DNA from: Prinia subflava
Lineage: Eukaryota; Chordata; Aves; Passeriformes; Cisticolidae
Length of the DNA stretch: 64,000 nt
NCBI RefSeq assembly: GCF_021018805.1
Contig: NW_026960609.1
Location: forward strand, 2,418,001 to 2,482,000
Reading direction: 5' to 3'
Shown here: piece by piece, positions 9,701 through 20,905 of the stretch
How the letters are laid out: every line of letters starts with the position of its first letter
Numbering within the stretch: position 1 is the stretch's first letter
Notes under the pieces: model-generated
The model's input: the letters and a program-made list of their open reading frames with translations, nothing else
Told to the model about the DNA's origin: nothing
Databases searched by the model: none
Program-made: the position numbers and the translations under genes

Positions 9701-11390
9701 TCAGTTTTTTTGTTTGTTGAATTTATTCTGCTTCTGGGTCTGAGGGCAGGTTCTGGCAAAGTGTCCTGGTTTCTTGCAGCGGGGGCAGATGATGCTTTTC
9801 AGCTGGTCTGTTGACATTGGTTGCCTGTTTGGGTTTGGTACCGCAGGTGCTGTAGGCTGTGGGTGTGCAGGTCCTGGATTTCTTTCAGATGTGCAGAACA
9901 TTTCCGCCCTCCTTGAACAAGCCTCTGTCATCTGGGACACATTAGGGGGAGGTTCTAGGAGAAGGCTAAGAATAATTCTATGACAGGTCTCCTTAGCATT
10001 CCTTTGAGCCATCTCCTTAATCAGTTCTGCCTGCACCATGGGGTCTTGTGCTTGTTGTTCCACCTGTGTCCTCAGACGATCAACAAACTGCAAGAAATTA
10101 TCTGCAGCAAATTGTTTAATATTGACATAGCTGTCCTTCCCCTCTATTGTTGGTAGCTGATAAAACATTTTCTCTGCAACAGCACTAATCCTAAGTAAAA
10201 TTGGCTTGGATAACACCCAAGTTTGTTTTTCTGGGCAATGCCAGACACTTTCACCACACAGATGTTCAAGTGTAATATCATATCCTTCAGTGTCTTTAGT
10301 TGCATTAGGGGTTTGATGAATCTCATGTAATAATGTTTTTAAAGCTCTTTTCCACATACCCTCCCACAGATCATACTCTGAGGGAGATAACAGACATCTA
10401 AATAAGTCTTTGATGTCACTGGGCACCATTTCATTAGAATTAAACGTGGCTCGAAACATGCCCTTAAAGATTGCACTAGATCTGCCAAATTCACTTTGTA
10501 TTTTGCAAAGTTCTTTCTTGTCCTGGTAGGAAAGTGGCTGGTATTGCCTGGTTCCATGCTTTTTACCGACATACATGACAGGAGCAACAGAGAAAATGCT
10601 TTCATCCACATTTGCGAAAGGTCTTAAAATTTCTGCTGGTCTCCCAGTGTCTGGGTATATAGGAGGTACAGTGTTTGCATACCCTTGGGGGTTGGGAAGA
10701 GGGCGCTCTCTCCCTCTGTCCTGGCTCGGCAGCAGAGGCTGCTCCCATCCCACCGCTGTGAGTCAATTGCCCCGCCCCGCCTCCCCCCCCCCCCGCTGTG
10801 AGGCAATCACACCCCCCGCTATGGCAATAAGGTCAGATGGGCCCACCGCCTTCACTGCTGTTGCAGCAGCCGAGAGGGAGGCAGGGGGAGGAGGCGTGGG
10901 GTGGGGCTGCAGAAGGGACAAAGGGATTGGGGAAGGGGTATGGAGTAGGGGCGGAGATCGGGGGGGAGAAGGCATGTGGAGTGTGGCTTCCAGGGGACCT
11001 GCAGCATGGCCAGAGCCCTGGGAAGGCATCCCACCCCTGGATGAGTCTGCTCGGAAATAACCTGGTGTGTTAAAGGGGTACTGCGAGGATGGTAAACCAG
11101 GGTATAAGGGAGGGTCGGAGAGGGGGTTACATGGGGAGGTTTTCTTTGGCTGGCTTGTTTTTTGTAACTCTAGAAGCTGCAAAAATATGGGAATAAACAG
11201 AGAAGCAACTTTATCATTTTTCTCGGCCCATTCTGTGAGAATACGACCAATGTTATCCCAAAATGAGACAGTATCTATATTCTGGAGGTCATTTTCTGGT
11301 AACTCAGTTACTAGCCAGCACAGCTTTTTGGAAATTCTAACATTTAATTAAAAGTTCTTGAAGCTGTTTTAATACACTCTTTGGGTGAAC
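9701..11390 (-). pseudogene. gag: ERV2 gag remnant: matrix, spacer, capsid, nucleocapsid
   Basis: The matrix part (about 11390-11150) has LKQLQELLIK, a frameshift, then SKKLCWLVTEL and FWDNIGRILTEW, the tryptophan pattern of betaretroviral matrix. It is followed by a late-domain-like PPLY (about 11105) in a proline-rich spacer. Capsid starts in the frame 10753-9701 and holds a major homology region (IKQFAADNFLQFVDRL, about 10105-10060). The nucleocapsid has one intact CX2CX4HX4C knuckle (CPRCKKPGHFARTC, about 9787-9746) and a basic tail. No start ATG is obvious because of damage near 11390. The capsid-nucleocapsid stretch is a single open frame of 350 codons. Confidence 0.85.
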
Positions 11391-12048
11391 AGATAACTAA
11401 ACAGATAACTGAACGCCTATTTTTCGATATTTCTGAAAGCTATTTGTTCAAAATCCACCCTTCGGATGCAGTAAGGCTGGCTCTACAGTCCTGTGTCTCC
11501 GAGATACAGAGGGTACAGGCGGGACAAACGCCGGGGCTGAGATCGCTTTTTTTTCAGCTCCGGTGGCACTGGCGGGGGGGGGGTCCAGCAGCCTTTCCTG
11601 GCTTGTGGGGGACCTGCCCGAGCCGGGGGTTCCCCGAAAAACACAGCTCCCTGGGGCAGGGTGGCTTCAGGGCTGACGGGCTCTGACCGGCAGAAAAAAA
11701 AAAGAAAAAAAACCCGCGGTTCCGTCCGCAGGGTCCTAGTGCCTGTCTACCACAAACCCGATGGTAAGAAATTACTCCCTCCCAGTTTGGAGGTTATACC
11801 CGGGGTAACAGCCAGAGGGACTTACCTGGCCTGAGGGAGTGTGGTGCCATGTCAGGAGCATCCGAAGTTCCTGTGGTAAGCCCACTCGTGGTTGGGTGCA
11901 GAACACGAGCTACGAGCTTGATCCCTAAACACTTATAGATACAGAATGTGGCCAAAAATGCTGTAGGGCAGTTGATCTTTCAAAAAAAACTTCTGAGACC
12001 CTAGTTGGGGGTCTCCAGCTCACACGTGGGTTTTCAGAAATTCATAAA

Positions 12049-12066
12049 AATCCACTTTGGGTGCCA
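12049..12066 (-). promoter_or_regulatory. ERV2 primer-binding site, tRNA-Lys-like
   Basis: On the minus strand TGGCACCCAAAGTGGA follows the LTR end by two bases. It resembles the tRNA-Lys(1,2)-type site TGGCGCCCAACGTGGG of class II retroviruses, with three differences in 16 positions. Its position next to the LTR end CA fixes the LTR boundary. Confidence 0.6.
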
Positions 12067-12068
12067 AC

Positions 12069-12393
12069 TGAAATAAATCCTCCTTTTAACCCCTCCGAGG
12101 TTCCATTGCTAGCTCAGGCCTTAGAAGGCTTTGGAGGAATATTTCATGGACAGGATAAAGGACCCAAAAGAGGTTCTGACCCCCAGCTGCAGTTGAGACG
12201 TTTATTCCAGGTGGTGTCCATAGGGAAAGTGGGCGTGCACAGAGGGAGAGGGTCTTTTCTCAGCTCCTGCCAGGGAGGGGCAGTTTGGGACACAGCCAAT
12301 GGGGTCAGAAAGGGAAGGAAGGGTCAAACTACATGATTAGAAACTCTAGGGGTCCCTGAGGGGGAGAAACCATTCCCACAGGGGAATGTAACA
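12069..12393 (-). mobile_element. ERV2 5' LTR (325 bp)
   Basis: On the minus strand it starts TGTTACATTCCCC at 12393 and ends TTATTTCA at 12069, followed by the primer-binding site. GGAATAAACGTC (about 12200) is a plausible poly(A) signal near the middle. It has no second copy in the window, because the 3' end of ERV2 is missing. Confidence 0.65.
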
Positions 12394-13780
12394 AGGAAAT
12401 ATGATACAGTACTGTAATTTAGTGGAAGTCACATCATCTGATGGGAATGGGCTGTCACAACTTGCTCAGCAATGAAGGGCAAAGAAAACAAAAGTGTGAG
12501 TAGCACTTTACCCCTGTTAGAGGCATAGGCAACCTTTTCAATCCTTGCACCTTGAGCAATTTCAGTTCTTGTAAAACTAGAGGTTAAAATGGTGCAGGGC
12601 CATCTGTGAGCTTGCACATGTAAAATAGGACAAGCTACTTCTTGAGACCTTCCTGTGGTATGTGAATGGGTAGACAATAAAAGTGTGCAGAGGGAAGAAT
12701 GTTTGCCAAGGGATGACTGGCAACTGGCTGGCAACCTTCTCCTTGAAGGTAAGCTGCCTCACATGGTCCATGGGATAAGAGCAGCTATTGATTGAGAAGT
12801 GAACACGGTAATCTTTTCTTTGATAACTCGTTCACGTTCCCATATCTGCTGTGCAAGTATTCATGATAAAGCCTTTCTGGTAAGATGAAATTCGGAAAAG
12901 GTACCCAGCCTAAGGTACCCTTTCAATCTGTGTGTGCAATTTAAATACAGGAATGGCTGACCTTGGAAAATGAAATCTAAGAAACTAAATGGTTTTTTAA
13001 TCCCAAACTTTCCAAAAACCAAGCTTAAATCTGCCTGAAGAAAAAAAAAAACAAACCCTGTGTGTGAGTTTGTATGCATCGTGTGTCATGCTGCAAGAAT
13101 GCAGTAACCCTTTCTGGCCTAAAAATTTGGGGCTTTTTCAATGACCAGTCTCCATGTATATTGGGGACAGTAAAAATGGCATATGATATTTAGTACATTC
13201 ATAACACATGAAGTTGCAGTAGATGTAGGCTTGACTCACACTTTAGAGCAGAAAGAATTTTCCTGCATAGTCAAAAAGGAATTTCTTCCTCCTTGCCCCC
13301 AAATTTCACTGGACAGTTGTATCATGCTTTGTTTTCTTGCTAGGGTTTTGTGTTTGTTATGGCTTTTTCCACAAGCCTCAAGCAAATTTAAATATTATAG
13401 AATGAAAGGGGTTAAAATATTCACCAAAAATGAGGTTTGTCTGCAGATATCTCCAGCTTCTCTGTAGGTATTTTTTTCCTCATATGGGTTATCATCTCCT
13501 AATTTTATTAATTTTCCTACTTAAATCAGAGGCGTGAGATAAATTGGAAAAATCCCTTTCATTGATTCACACTGCTATTTCTGAATAAGTATGAAGGGAG
13601 GGGATGCTCAAAATCAGTCACGAATACTCTCCCCGACATCCCCACAATCTATAAGCCTGCCACAAACCTCCTCACCAATCCCGAGAAGATTACAGCTCGC
13701 CATTCATCCTGCTTTGCAGGAAAACCTTGATACGATATTTTACGAAATCGAGTCCTCTGCATTCATGTGTTAACCTAGGC
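12394..13780. other. No gene seen between ERV2 and ERV-A
   Basis: About 1.4 kb of mixed, mostly AT-rich sequence with short non-homologous reading frames and one A-run (13041-13051). I recognise neither an LTR of family A nor any coding remnant. It may be old host DNA or the decayed 5' end of ERV-A. Confidence 0.5.
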
Positions 13781-13788
13781 AGAGACAT

Positions 13789-16700
13789 TTGAGTGCCCCA
13801 GAGCTCAAACTCCATCTCTCATTCCGCACTCTATCCAGCACCCCGGCACGAACAGCAAGGCAGGCAGAGCGTGGCCGTCTTGCGCTGCCCGCCCCATTCC
13901 CCATGGCAAAACAAGGGAAGAACGGGAAAGGGCAGGAGAAGGAACACCAGCCGCGCCTCCGTGGTCCACGCGAACACACAGCGCGGGGGAGGGCAGTCGG
14001 CAGATGCCCTACATGGGGAAGAAAACATTAGCGGGGAAGAGGAGGGGTTCAAAACAGAGAGTGAAGAAATAGAATGGGGAGAAGGCGAGCTTTCAAAGTC
14101 GCCTTCGGAGCGGTCAGAGCAGCTAAGTGAGGAGAACGAATAATTTCTGTGTGATTTTCGTGAAATACATCTTACACCAAGAAACACAGGACAGGCTCAG
14201 CGGCTGTGCGTACCCGCACAGCTCAAAGCAGATGCGAAAGCGGCGGTGGGCACTGCCGCCGTGCTGGGGGAAGACGGGACAGGTCGCGAGCGGGAGGGAT
14301 GTCCTGCGTGCATCGCGAGGCTGGGGGAGGCTGGATTGGGTTGTGCCACGTGAACGTTCGCGGACCCCGCTGCACTCGCCGTGCGGCCGGTCACAAATGC
14401 TGCTGAAACTACTGATCCACCCTACCGAGCAGGAGGGCATGGATCTTGTCTTTTTTTTTTGAGGCTTGTCCCTCCGCCACGATGCGCATGCCCCGGGAAG
14501 GAGACTTGGGGAGCCTGACACAGACCGTGCCTCCATGTCTCTTCAGTCCCCCCCCCCAAACATCGAGCACAGAGGGACAAAGCGCTGTGCCCCCCCCCCC
14601 CCCCCAGCGGGACAGGAAGAGAGGAAGGGGGAGGCAGCAGAGGGATAGCAGGCAGCGATCGTCCCGCCCGCGGTCACTGTGGGCGGGAGCGCAGGAGTGC
14701 AGGGCACATCAGCCGTGCCAAACCGAGCCATGCAGCCACGCACAGAGATTGCGGGAGCAGTTGGGGGACCCCCTGCGCTCAGGGGACACGGACCGCGGGG
14801 AAGAACTGTTTGCGGACAAGCAGCGCGTTTTCGCGGATCGCGGGATGGTGGTGGGGGGAGAAGAGGGACACCGCTCTCGTCTGCGGCACCAGCAGGACAC
14901 ACGGTGATGACGCAAACCATGGAAAGCGAGGCAGGGACCGGGGGCACCAGTCCAGCACAGGCGGCGCGGAGCCAGGATGTGCAGGCACCGACGGGATTTA
15001 GACCGAGGGCCAGCGCAGATCAGGGCGGGGCGGACCCCGGGAGAGAGCAGGGTGAGGGCGTCTCCTTGGGCACTGCCTCACCAGGGCAGGCTGAGGAGGG
15101 GCGTGGCCGTGCCGGAGGCGTTTCTTTCCACACCCCCATGCCAGTGCAGACAGGGGCGAGGCGTAGCCAGGGTAGGGACTTCCCTCTGGGCACGGCCCCC
15201 CCGCAGCAAATGCAAGCAGCGCTCCACCCCTTCCCTCTCATCACAGCAGTGCTCAGACAGCGGGATCCTCCCTCAGCAACCTCGGCGCACGACCAAAATT
15301 AAAAGCAAGTATGCAGCAATGTCAACACGCTGCAACAATTAAAGCAAAACAGCAAACACTCGCGCTGCACCCAGCCGGGGCTACGCGAGCGCCACCTAGT
15401 GGCGCAATTGCAAAATTGCAGCAACACGCAGGGTCACCGCTTGACAGCGCCACCTAGTGGCAAAACTGCAAAATTACAGCATTTTTCCCCAATTTCATAC
15501 AGAAAAAATATCTCTGGAAGGAAAATGCAACAATCTCCAAAGTAAAGAACAAGGAAAAGAAGAAGAAGAAAAAGAAAAAGAAACAGATAGTGATGATGAT
15601 GATATCGTTACAATCACAGCTTCACAAGAAATTCCAATTGCTTCTCAAACAACTCTACTTTCAAAAGATTTCATGAAACACTTCTTCCTTCAACTCAGAG
15701 ATTGTGCCTATGAATTTTCCCAAGATTTTCCTGCAGATTTTTCTCAACCTTTTTCTCCAGCAAAAGATAGCTACACAGCAAAGCCACAGCAATTTGCTCC
15801 ATCAAGAAGAGCTTTTTCTAAGAGTGCTGCACAAGGACTGCAGCTCTCCTATCCTCAGCCAGGACAGGGGGAAGAAGATGTTGCATCACGGCAATGGACA
15901 GTGTTCAAGATTTATAAGAAACATGCAGCAACACCCAAAAGCCGTGGTGATCAGGGCAAAGATTTTTTCACAAACATGTCCATTGTATCACAGCATTGTC
16001 ACGCAGTCAGCCATGCCAGGGACCCCTTGAATGTTTTCATCAGCCTCGAATCCCTCAGTTCAGTCAGAACGGCCTGGCAAGCCAGGTGAGCACATGCTGA
16101 ACCCAGCCGGTGCAGCAACAGCGTCACGCAGTGGTGGAGCAGAACATTGCAATGGATCTCCAGACCATTTTCACATAACAATGAAGAAAGCTTTCATTAA
16201 CTTTGTTTTCAACAAACTTCAAGATATTCTAGCTCAGAAACAGCATCAAACATTCATCATTGATGACAGCAAGTCAGTTCAAATTCCACGATTTTTGGAC
16301 TGCAGCACAAGCTTCTTTTTCCACTCAATCACAATCATTTTTATTTTCAAAATATTTTTTAAAGCAGTTATTCCTTCAGTTGAAAGACTCTGCTCTGGAA
16401 TCTTATCTGAATTTAGCAATTACCCCTTCCAGCACAAGGTAGTCACACCCTTTCTGAATCCTCTGCAAATAATCCCTACACATTTGTACTAAGGCTACCT
16501 GTTGGGTCAGCAGCGATTTCAGCCGTGATTTCCCTTCACTGTGCCACACAAGTATTATGTGCAGCACAGAGAAAGCAATTCTCCAGTCCTCATACAGGAG
16601 GGGGAAAAATTATTTACAATCTCCACTCCTCATCCAGGAGAGGAAGAAAAGCCAGAAATGGCAGCAAGCTCCAAAATGGAAGAAACAGCATCATGGCAAC

Positions 16701-17445
16701 AGCAATTGAATCACATTCCTGCAGATTCACAGGATGAAAGAATCACAACAGACTGGAAAGCAATCAAAAAGAAAGCATTGAAAAAGAAGAGCTTTGATAT
16801 AGTGAACAATGGAAAGTATCGTATTATCAATGACTTAACATGTACAGGATGCAAATCCAAGACGGGAGCAATTGGATCATGATGTGCTCAGAGACTGGAG
16901 AAAAGTGATGCGAGAAAATAGTTTGAAATCTCTGTACTTCAAACAGTTTTTGAAGGAATGCTAAATGGAGGAAAGCCCTCGAGGAACTGAGGAACAGATA
17001 CCAAGGAGGAGTGAATGCAACCCTCACCATGTTGCAGATGGCAGGGGACATGCCACATGACAGACCTGAAATTCAAGCCAGGGACTTGCCAAGACAGGTG
17101 CTGGCAGACATCAGAAATAGAGCACAAAAAACAATTTTGCAAATTCCATCGACTGAAACACCTGAAAATATTTATACAATAATCAAGCAAGGACCTTCAG
17201 AGTCTTTCATGTCATTTCCCAGGCGTCTCAAAAAGCCAATGGACGGGCAAGTGAACAATGAAATAGCAAAGCTACACCTGCTTCAATTCCTTGCATTTGT
17301 GAATGCCAAGGCAGAATGCAGATGCAGCATCAATGCAATGCCTGGTCAACCATCTCTGGCAGAGATGGTGAAGGCAGAAATGGTGGAGGCGTGCAGCGAA
17401 GTGGGCACACCTCAGCACATCGTCTCAGTGTGGGCCAGCATCTGA
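13789..17445 (+). pseudogene. gag: ERV-A gag remnant
   Basis: Many short frames cover acidic, proline/glycine-rich and basic stretches (for example EEEEKEKETDSDDDD near 15560). The clearest part is capsid: 17011-17445 holds IKQGPSESFMSFPRRL (major homology region, about 17180-17230) and then LHLLQFLAFVNAKAE and MPGQPSLAEMV, the usual end of a class II capsid. DWKAIKKKALKK (about 16750) resembles the capsid start. No zinc knuckle can be seen. A segment of about 25 residues (LSKDFMKHFFLQLRDCAYE at about 15660) recurs as LFSKYFLKQLFLQLKDSALE at about 16340, so part of the region is duplicated. Stops and frameshifts occur throughout. The assignment upstream of 15400 rests on position and composition only. 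Confidence 0.6.
15389..15461 (-). repeat. Paired 15-bp repeats matching the CTCF core consensus
   Basis: The 15-mer GCGCCACCTAGTGGC occurs at 15389-15403 and again at 15447-15461, each followed by C-AA-TGCAAAATT-CAGCA. On the minus strand it reads GCCACTAGGTGGCGC, which fits every position of the published CTCF core CCASYAGRKGGCRS. The 58-base spacing and the common 3' flank show a duplicated unit of about 58 bases. Binding is inferred only from the motif. Confidence 0.6.
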
Positions 17446-17642
17446 ATAAAGCAGCTTGAAAGGATCCCCCAAGCCCAGGATGAAGGAATTCTCACAGCAC
17501 TTTCAACAAGTGCTTCAACAGAACAGCACGTGGACATTGTAAGAAAAGACCAGAAGAAGAAAATACAATCATTCATCCCTTTGCTGTGGAGCAATCCATC
17601 ATTGTGTGGGAAGCACAGTGTGGGAAAGGGACATCCTATCAT

Positions 17643-19400
17643 AAAGAAGATAAAATAGAAAATGGAATGGCAATGAGTTTTTAGCCAGAGTTATTCATTG
17701 TGTGTAAGTTTGAGTTGTTTCCATATTTTAATGTTGTTGAGGTTGATTTTTGTGTGGTTTGGTTCGAGTTTGAGTTACATATTGTTAAATATATAATTTT
17801 AAAGTTTATTTCAAGTTTGGGCCCTGATGAGTTTAAGTTAAGTTTATATTTAAGTTTCGTAAAGTTTAATTAGTAATGAATTTATATTTTATTGATTTGC
17901 TGTATATGGATTTTATAAGATTACTGCAAGTTGTAGGTTTTTTATCAAGATTTGTTTATGTTGAATTTAAGTGTTGTTTGATTTAAAAGGTTATTTAAAG
18001 TTTATAAAAGGTATGTTTGTTTAATTTGCAAAGTTTAGTTATTTCTTTTCAGAAATGAAACAGTTTCAATTGAAATGATGATGATGGAACATTGATAATT
18101 AAGGTTGATTTTATTGTTGGTTTTGAATTGTTTCAGTCTTTTGTGTTTAATTTTGAATTCAGAAGTGCATGAGAGTCGAAATATAATTTGTTGAAATGTT
18201 AAGTATTGATATATTGATTATATAGTGTGAAAATATATATAAAATTAGATAGCACTTATAAGTTGATATTAGAGTCAGGTTTTTATGCTTTGTCATTTGT
18301 TTATATGGTTTTTCAAAAGGCATTTGTCATTTTTGAATTTTTCTATTTGTTCTTCAGCCATTTAAGCATTTCGTAAATGCTGTTATTGAAAAATATAGTT
18401 GTATTGTTAAGTGCAAGTCAGAATTTTTTCTTAAGCTTAATTTTGAGTATATGGTTTGTTTCTTTTGTAGTCAATTTTGTATGTTTTATACAATGTTTTC
18501 CAGACTGTATGTAGTTTTGAAGTTTCATTTGAATTTTTAACTGTGTTATGCATTTCTTTTTGAATGAGATTTTGGGTTTGTTTTGGTACCTCTTGTGTGA
18601 GTAGAGGCACTGCATTTCAGTTTGTTAAATTTTTAAGTATTTTTCAGAAGGTCTTGGAGAGAGATACCTGAAGCATCATTGATGATGCTTCCATCAGCTG
18701 TTGATCCTGTGATTGTTCCAATTGGTACTCAACTGTTTTCAAAAAAAGTTCCAGAAAAGATGAGTTCCTGAGTGATCTGATCAATTTTTCATTTTAAGTT
18801 TTAAGTGTTTCTTTTGTTTAAAAATGTTATGACAGTTTGTTGTATTTTGGGCATTTTATGTTCATTGTTGTTAGAGATTTTATTTAAAAGATATATTAAA
18901 GAGCATCACTCCAACTTGAAGTTTGAGTCCTGGCCAGATTCTGATTTTACCTTGGACGGATGTTCTTTGCCAGCAAAGCCCAGAGGTTTCTGCTCCAAAA
19001 AATAATATGCGAGTTATCTTGACTTGGCAATTTGATCCTATTAATATAACAGCTGAATCAACTTTGAGGTGAAACCTGATGTTCTTGCCTGGGAAAGGGC
19101 ATCAGGATCTTCACTGAAGGAGTGTTTCAGCAGTTTGCAGTCTCTGAGGTGATGGCAAAAATGTTTTGATAATTACGCTTCATTTTCATTGGTATGCCAA
19201 ATTTTTTCTTTGTGTTGAGCATTCTTTTCATTGAAGTATTTTGTCATGTTTTATAGTACTCATGTCATGTTTTATATCTCCAAAAAATTGAAATAACCTT
19301 CATGGTTCAAAAGGAGAGGGGAGGAATGTTGAGTGGAAATTTAAGCAGAATTCTGAAAGTTGAGGAAAATTTAGTATGTTTTAAACTTTTGACAAGTTCT
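17643..19400 (+). other. C-poor, T/G/A-rich spacer in ERV-A where pol is expected
   Basis: From about 17690 to 18640 the plus strand contains very few cytosines and many TTTAAGTTT and GTTTGAGTT words. No frame codes for RT or integrase motifs. A 9-bp perfect hairpin (GAAGCATCA-TTGA-TGATGCTTC, 18670-18691) and a short open frame with a hydrophobic start (18805-19005) are the only structured items. Composition changes abruptly at both ends. It could be a decayed foreign insert, a true spacer of a defective family that moves in trans, or highly mutated pol. Confidence 0.5.
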
Positions 19401-19429
19401 TTTGTAGAGTCCACTTCACCGAGCATCAA

Positions 19430-20900
19430 GTGGAACTTGAAGAGAAATGTGAAGAGAATCCTTTAGTCTTGAGCAGAAACCCAGAGACAGGATGGATTGA
19501 GAAATCATTCAAATTGAAGGCTAGGGGCAGGGGTTGTGCTTGTGTTTTCACAGGAGCTGAAAATGAGTGCCAGCAAGGAACGAGAACTTCTGACGAAGTC
19601 AACAGCATCAGATGCTGGTCCCAGAAACAGAGAAGCGAGCACGCAGACGTGAGCTGGTGTCACGACTGCGGACATCTCTTCATTCAGCTTGCAAAAGATT
19701 TTGGGACTTGGGATTTCTTTTGGGACTTGAGTGGTGTTGCATTTCAGAGATTCCCACAGAGAGTGAGGCCTTTGAACATGCAGTTCAATCAAGTGTCATA
19801 CTTGTGTCTCGTGTTCTCACGGATTGCCTTGGGCAGTGAGGTGGTTTTGCCCATGATTCAATCAAGGGAGAATGGTTGGGAAACTGTGGCCAATGCATCA
19901 GAGTTGAACATCTTTTGTTTGATATACTCAAGATCAGGGAAATTCTTTTCAACATGTTTTATGAGTTTGTTAGCGGGCAGGTGATCAAGCAGGTAGTCAA
20001 TCCCAGAGGACATCCCTCCAGCAATTTCACAGTTAATTTTCAACCTAGTGGACAAATGGGATGTTCGAATGAAATTCTTCTCTGTGGTTCTTTGTGAACC
20101 TTGGGAATGAGAAATTTTTGGTTCAGCAAAAATGAATTTTTGCAAAAAATTTGTTTTTTCCTGGAGTGACACAAAAGAGGTAACATCATAGACGTCACTC
20201 CAAATCATATGATTTGTAAAAGTGCATCATCTTGGTGTAACTACACTGAGATGTCAGATAAACTAGCAAGCCAGGTTTCAATGCAATTCCCAAAAGGAAT
20301 CCTTTTCATTTGTGAAGACAGAATTTTGTTTGTGATCCCTGCAGATGTCAAGGGTGGTCCATGCAACAATGGGAGACTTTCTTTGTTAACACCCAGCATG
20401 ACATTGATAAAAGAGCAAGAGAGGAAAGATCTATTGAACAATATGATCCAAGTTGTGATGGAAATGCGGATAGCATGAGGGATGATCTTGACACAATTGG
20501 GTCAAAGGGGCTGTTGGCGGAACAAGTATGCCCATGCCACTTCTCTTGCACTGAATGATTTGTTAACTGATGTTGACAGTGTGAGATGAAAACAGAAGAG
20601 CAATTGATTATTCATTGCTGGCGCATGGACATGAGTGGATGAGTTTGAGGAGATATCATGCGAACATAAGACAATTGGAAAAAGGGTGTGAACCAACTTA
20701 ATATGAGAACTGAACCTTGAACGGATGGAGTATTCAATTTGTTTAACCTTTCATCGTGGTAGAAGGAACTTTTGAAAGTATTTGTGTATTTCTTGTTGGG
20801 GCTTGCGATTCTTCTGATGTTTGTGCTGTGTTTGCTTCAATGCATACGACAGGCCATGAACAGAGTTGTTAGAGAAGTGTTTTTGGTGAAAACAGGAGGG
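19430..20900 (+). pseudogene. env: ERV-A env remnant
   Basis: From 20200 the order of conserved env landmarks can be followed in shifting frames: FPKGILFICEDR and GGPCNNGRLSLLTPS (compare GIFLVCGDRAW and GGPCYFGKLTLFAPS in ERV4), then REERSIEQYDPSC after the SU/TM cleavage region (compare KRSMSQLGPNC), then ENRRAIDYSLLAHGHE (about 20587) in place of the immunosuppressive-like helix. The CX6CC cysteines are lost. A membrane segment FVYFLLGLAILLMFVLCLLQC (about 20775-20850) and tail run up to the polypurine tract. 19430-20100 is probably SU, but I see no firm motif there. Stops and frameshifts are numerous. Confidence 0.65.
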
Positions 20901-20905
20901 GGAGA
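20889..20905 (+). promoter_or_regulatory. ERV-A polypurine tract
   Basis: AAAACAGGAGGGGGAGA lies directly before the LTR start TGTCAGAGTCC and would prime plus-strand DNA synthesis. It marks 20906 as the LTR start. Confidence 0.7.

Larger units (their letters stand above)
6345..12393 (-). mobile_element. ERV2: class II (beta/alpha-like) provirus relic, 3' end missing
   Basis: On the minus strand the order is 5' LTR (12393-12069), primer-binding site, gag (about 11390-9701), pro (9600-8863), pol (8866-6995) and the first ~500 bases of env (6851-6345), where it is cut off by the ERV1 LTR. The organisation, a separate pro frame and a Lys-like primer-binding site are those of class II elements. 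Pol lost about 850 bases of RT connection and RNase H. The remaining env and 3' LTR may lie left of the window beyond ERV1. Confidence 0.85.

Noticed and set aside
13789..15342. Many overlapping 60-210-codon frames on both strands
   Set aside because: GC-rich sequence with few stops by composition. No domain or consistent frame; only position supports a gag leader or spacer.
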